NCBI GenBank assembly: GCA_025350365.1
Contig: JANXXY010000092.1
Location: 1 to 7,667, forward strand
Reading direction: 5' to 3'
Length of the DNA: 7,667 bases
Source: Bacteroidales bacterium
GTDB lineage: Bacteria; Bacteroidota; Bacteroidia; Bacteroidales; JAAUTT01
Shown piece after piece: positions 6,691-7,667 of the stretch. Each line of letters begins with the position of its first letter. Within the stretch, counting starts at the first letter, position 1. The position numbers were made by a program, and so were the translations under genes. Below the pieces are notes generated by a model. That model was not told where the DNA came from, searched no databases, and worked only from the letters and a program-made list of their open reading frames with translations.

Positions 6691-6720
6691 TATTGCATAC
6701 CTAAATTTAGGTATGCAATA
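6691..6720. promoter_or_regulatory. 30-bp perfect palindrome, likely operator for cysJI
   Basis: Fifteen bases, TATTGCATACCTAAA, are followed at once by their exact reverse complement, TTTAGGTATGCAATA, with no mismatch and no spacer. The symmetry ends at the next base pair on both sides. It lies between the response regulator gene and cysJ, 85 bp before the preferred cysJ start and just upstream of the candidate promoter. No T tract follows on either strand, so it is not an intrinsic terminator. A site for a dimeric or tetrameric regulator is the most likely reading; which protein binds is unknown. Confidence 0.65.
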
Positions 6721-6772
6721 AATTAATATTTAGTGCTATGTATTCAGGACTACATATTATATTGACTTAACT

Positions 6773-7432
6773 TTAAATATAATATTCCGTGGTGTCAATT
6801 ATACCGGCTCGCAAGGCATACATAAGCAGTTCGGAAGAATTGCCAATACCAAGCTTTCGGAAGATATTTTTTCGGTGCGTTATGATGGTATGAAAGCTAA
6901 GATTCTTTTGCTGAGCAATTTCTTTCGTAGTTAACCCTTGAGTAATAAGCTTTACGATTGCAATTTCTGAATTAGTTAAATGTCCTGAATCATTAATATT
7001 TTTTGCAGATGTTTTATGCTCCAAAATAACATCCATTATTTCATTACTAAAGTATTTTTTACTCTGTAACGTGGCATTAAAAGCGTCTAAAAATTCCGAC
7101 ACTTCGCATGATTTTAAAACATAATTAGTAATTCCACTATCAATCACTTTCAGAATTTCATGTGGCGATTTAATATCTGAAACTACTAAAATACCAATAG
7201 CCGGATAGATTTTTTTTATTTCACGCAGGTCAGAAATATCAGTAAAATCAAACAGTTCAAAATCGATAATCACAATATTTGCATCAAAGGATATTAATGA
7301 ATCATATAATTCATCTTTGGTATTAATTTCTTTTATGTTTAATGATTTCCCATAAAAAGCAGTGAGAATGGAAATTATACCAAGCCTGGTTAATGTTTGG
7401 TTGTCTGCCAATATAATATTTAAGGTTCCCAT
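6773..7432 (-). CDS. NarL/FixJ-family response regulator (receiver plus LuxR-type HTH)
   Basis: DNA-binding response regulator of 219 residues, a normal length. The N-terminal receiver (about 4-122) has the metal-binding acid D10 (IILADNQ), the phosphoacceptor D57 (IVIIDFEL), S85 (VVSD) and K107 (NYVLKS), so phosphorylation should be possible. The position before D10 is alanine where many receivers have a second acid. The C-terminal LuxR-type helix-turn-helix (about 151-212) runs from HLTNSEIAIVKLITQG through TTKEIAQQKNLSFHTIITH to HRKNIFRKLGI and ends in MYALRAGII, the usual NarL-type close. The start ATG is preceded by a poly-A leader typical of Bacteroidota. No histidine kinase is seen in the window, so it may be an orphan or paired with a distant gene. 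It lies upstream of cysJ in the same direction with a 167-bp gap that holds the palindrome. Control of cysJI is possible but unproven. No clear terminator follows the gene. Confidence 0.92.
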   Translation of the reverse strand: MGTLNIILADNQTLTRLGIISILTAFYGKSLNIKEINTKDELYDSLISFDANIVIIDFELFDFTDISDLREIKKIYPAIGILVVSDIKSPHEILKVIDSGITNYVLKSCEVSEFLDAFNATLQSKKYFSNEIMDVILEHKTSAKNINDSGHLTNSEIAIVKLITQGLTTKEIAQQKNLSFHTIITHRKNIFRKLGIGNSSELLMYALRAGIIDTTEYYI

Positions 7433-7622
7433 TTTTTTAAAACTAAGTTCTTAAGTAAATGATTTGGGTGTGTTGAATAGTTCTTTTATATGATTATTAT
7501 TATGTAAAGATTGAATTCTTTTTTTAATTCTATTGACTGGTTAACATTTTTATTGATTATGAGCTTTTTTAACTCTGACCCTGAAAGGATAAAGCTGACA
7601 AATTAACCTGTGCTCATTAAGG
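7433..7622. other. AT-rich intergenic region between divergent starts
   Basis: This 190-bp stretch separates the response regulator start from a possible + strand start at 7623 and is very A/T-rich. On the minus strand TTAATTTG (7606-7599) resembles a -7 box, with an imperfect TTTC 18 bp upstream, a weak promoter candidate for the regulator. I see no RNA gene, strong hairpin or repeat in it. Confidence 0.4.
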
Positions 7623-7667
7623 ATGAAAGATAAAAATTCAGTAGTAACCGAGAAACAATTTGACTTT
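7623..7667 (+). CDS. Possible start of a divergent gene, cut by window edge
   Basis: An ATG at 7623 opens a frame of 15 codons (MKDKNSVVTEKQFDF) that is still open at the window edge. AAGG directly before the ATG is too close to act as a normal Shine-Dalgarno site. The hydrophilic, Lys-rich start is what a real N-terminus often looks like, and a divergent gene would explain the 190-bp gap, but 15 codons are too few to recognise a family. It may equally be a chance open frame. Confidence 0.35.
   Translation, partial: MKDKNSVVTEKQFDF

Noticed and set aside
6737..6756. Inverted repeat TATGTA, 8 bases, TACATA downstream of the response regulator
   Set aside because: AT-rich, short and without a T run; not convincing as a terminator or operator.

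Overview
The window looks like a chromosomal segment of a Bacteroidota bacterium, perhaps a Bacteroidales or Marinilabiliales relative. The sequence signs are low GC, A-rich leaders without Shine-Dalgarno sites in front of the genes, a tRNA with no encoded CCA, and at least one good match to the Bacteroidota promoter type (TTTG, 19 bp, TAnnTTTG). The protein families agree with this, but the exact taxon is inference.

Layout from left to right: a tRNA-Asn(GTT), cut at its 5' end by the window edge, with its own rho-independent terminator, on the + strand. Everything from 230 to 7432 is then on the - strand. In the direction of transcription the order is: a NarL/LuxR-type response regulator (7432-6773), an intergenic region with a 30-bp perfect palindrome (6691-6720), cysJ (6605-4782), cysI (4781-3069, starting directly after the cysJ stop), a short and divergent hemA (2955-2026), an unrecognised 117-residue gene (1976-1623) and hemL (1504-230). 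At the right edge a divergent + strand reading frame may begin (7623 to the edge).

How the genes fit together: CysJ and CysI form the assimilatory NADPH-sulfite reductase, which reduces sulfite to sulfide. CysI needs siroheme, a modified tetrapyrrole. HemA and HemL make 5-aminolevulinate from glutamyl-tRNA, the first committed step of tetrapyrrole synthesis. The cluster therefore appears to pair sulfite reductase with supply of its cofactor precursor. The sulfate-activation genes and the later tetrapyrrole genes (hemB, hemC, hemD, siroheme synthase) are not in the window.

No mobile element, CRISPR array or clear defence system is present. The points most worth a second look are the perfect 30-bp palindrome ahead of cysJI, the compact HemA (309 residues, degraded Rossmann glycine motif, mostly missing C-terminal dimerisation domain), the unknown gene between hemA and hemL, and small shared sequence motifs in the intergenic regions.
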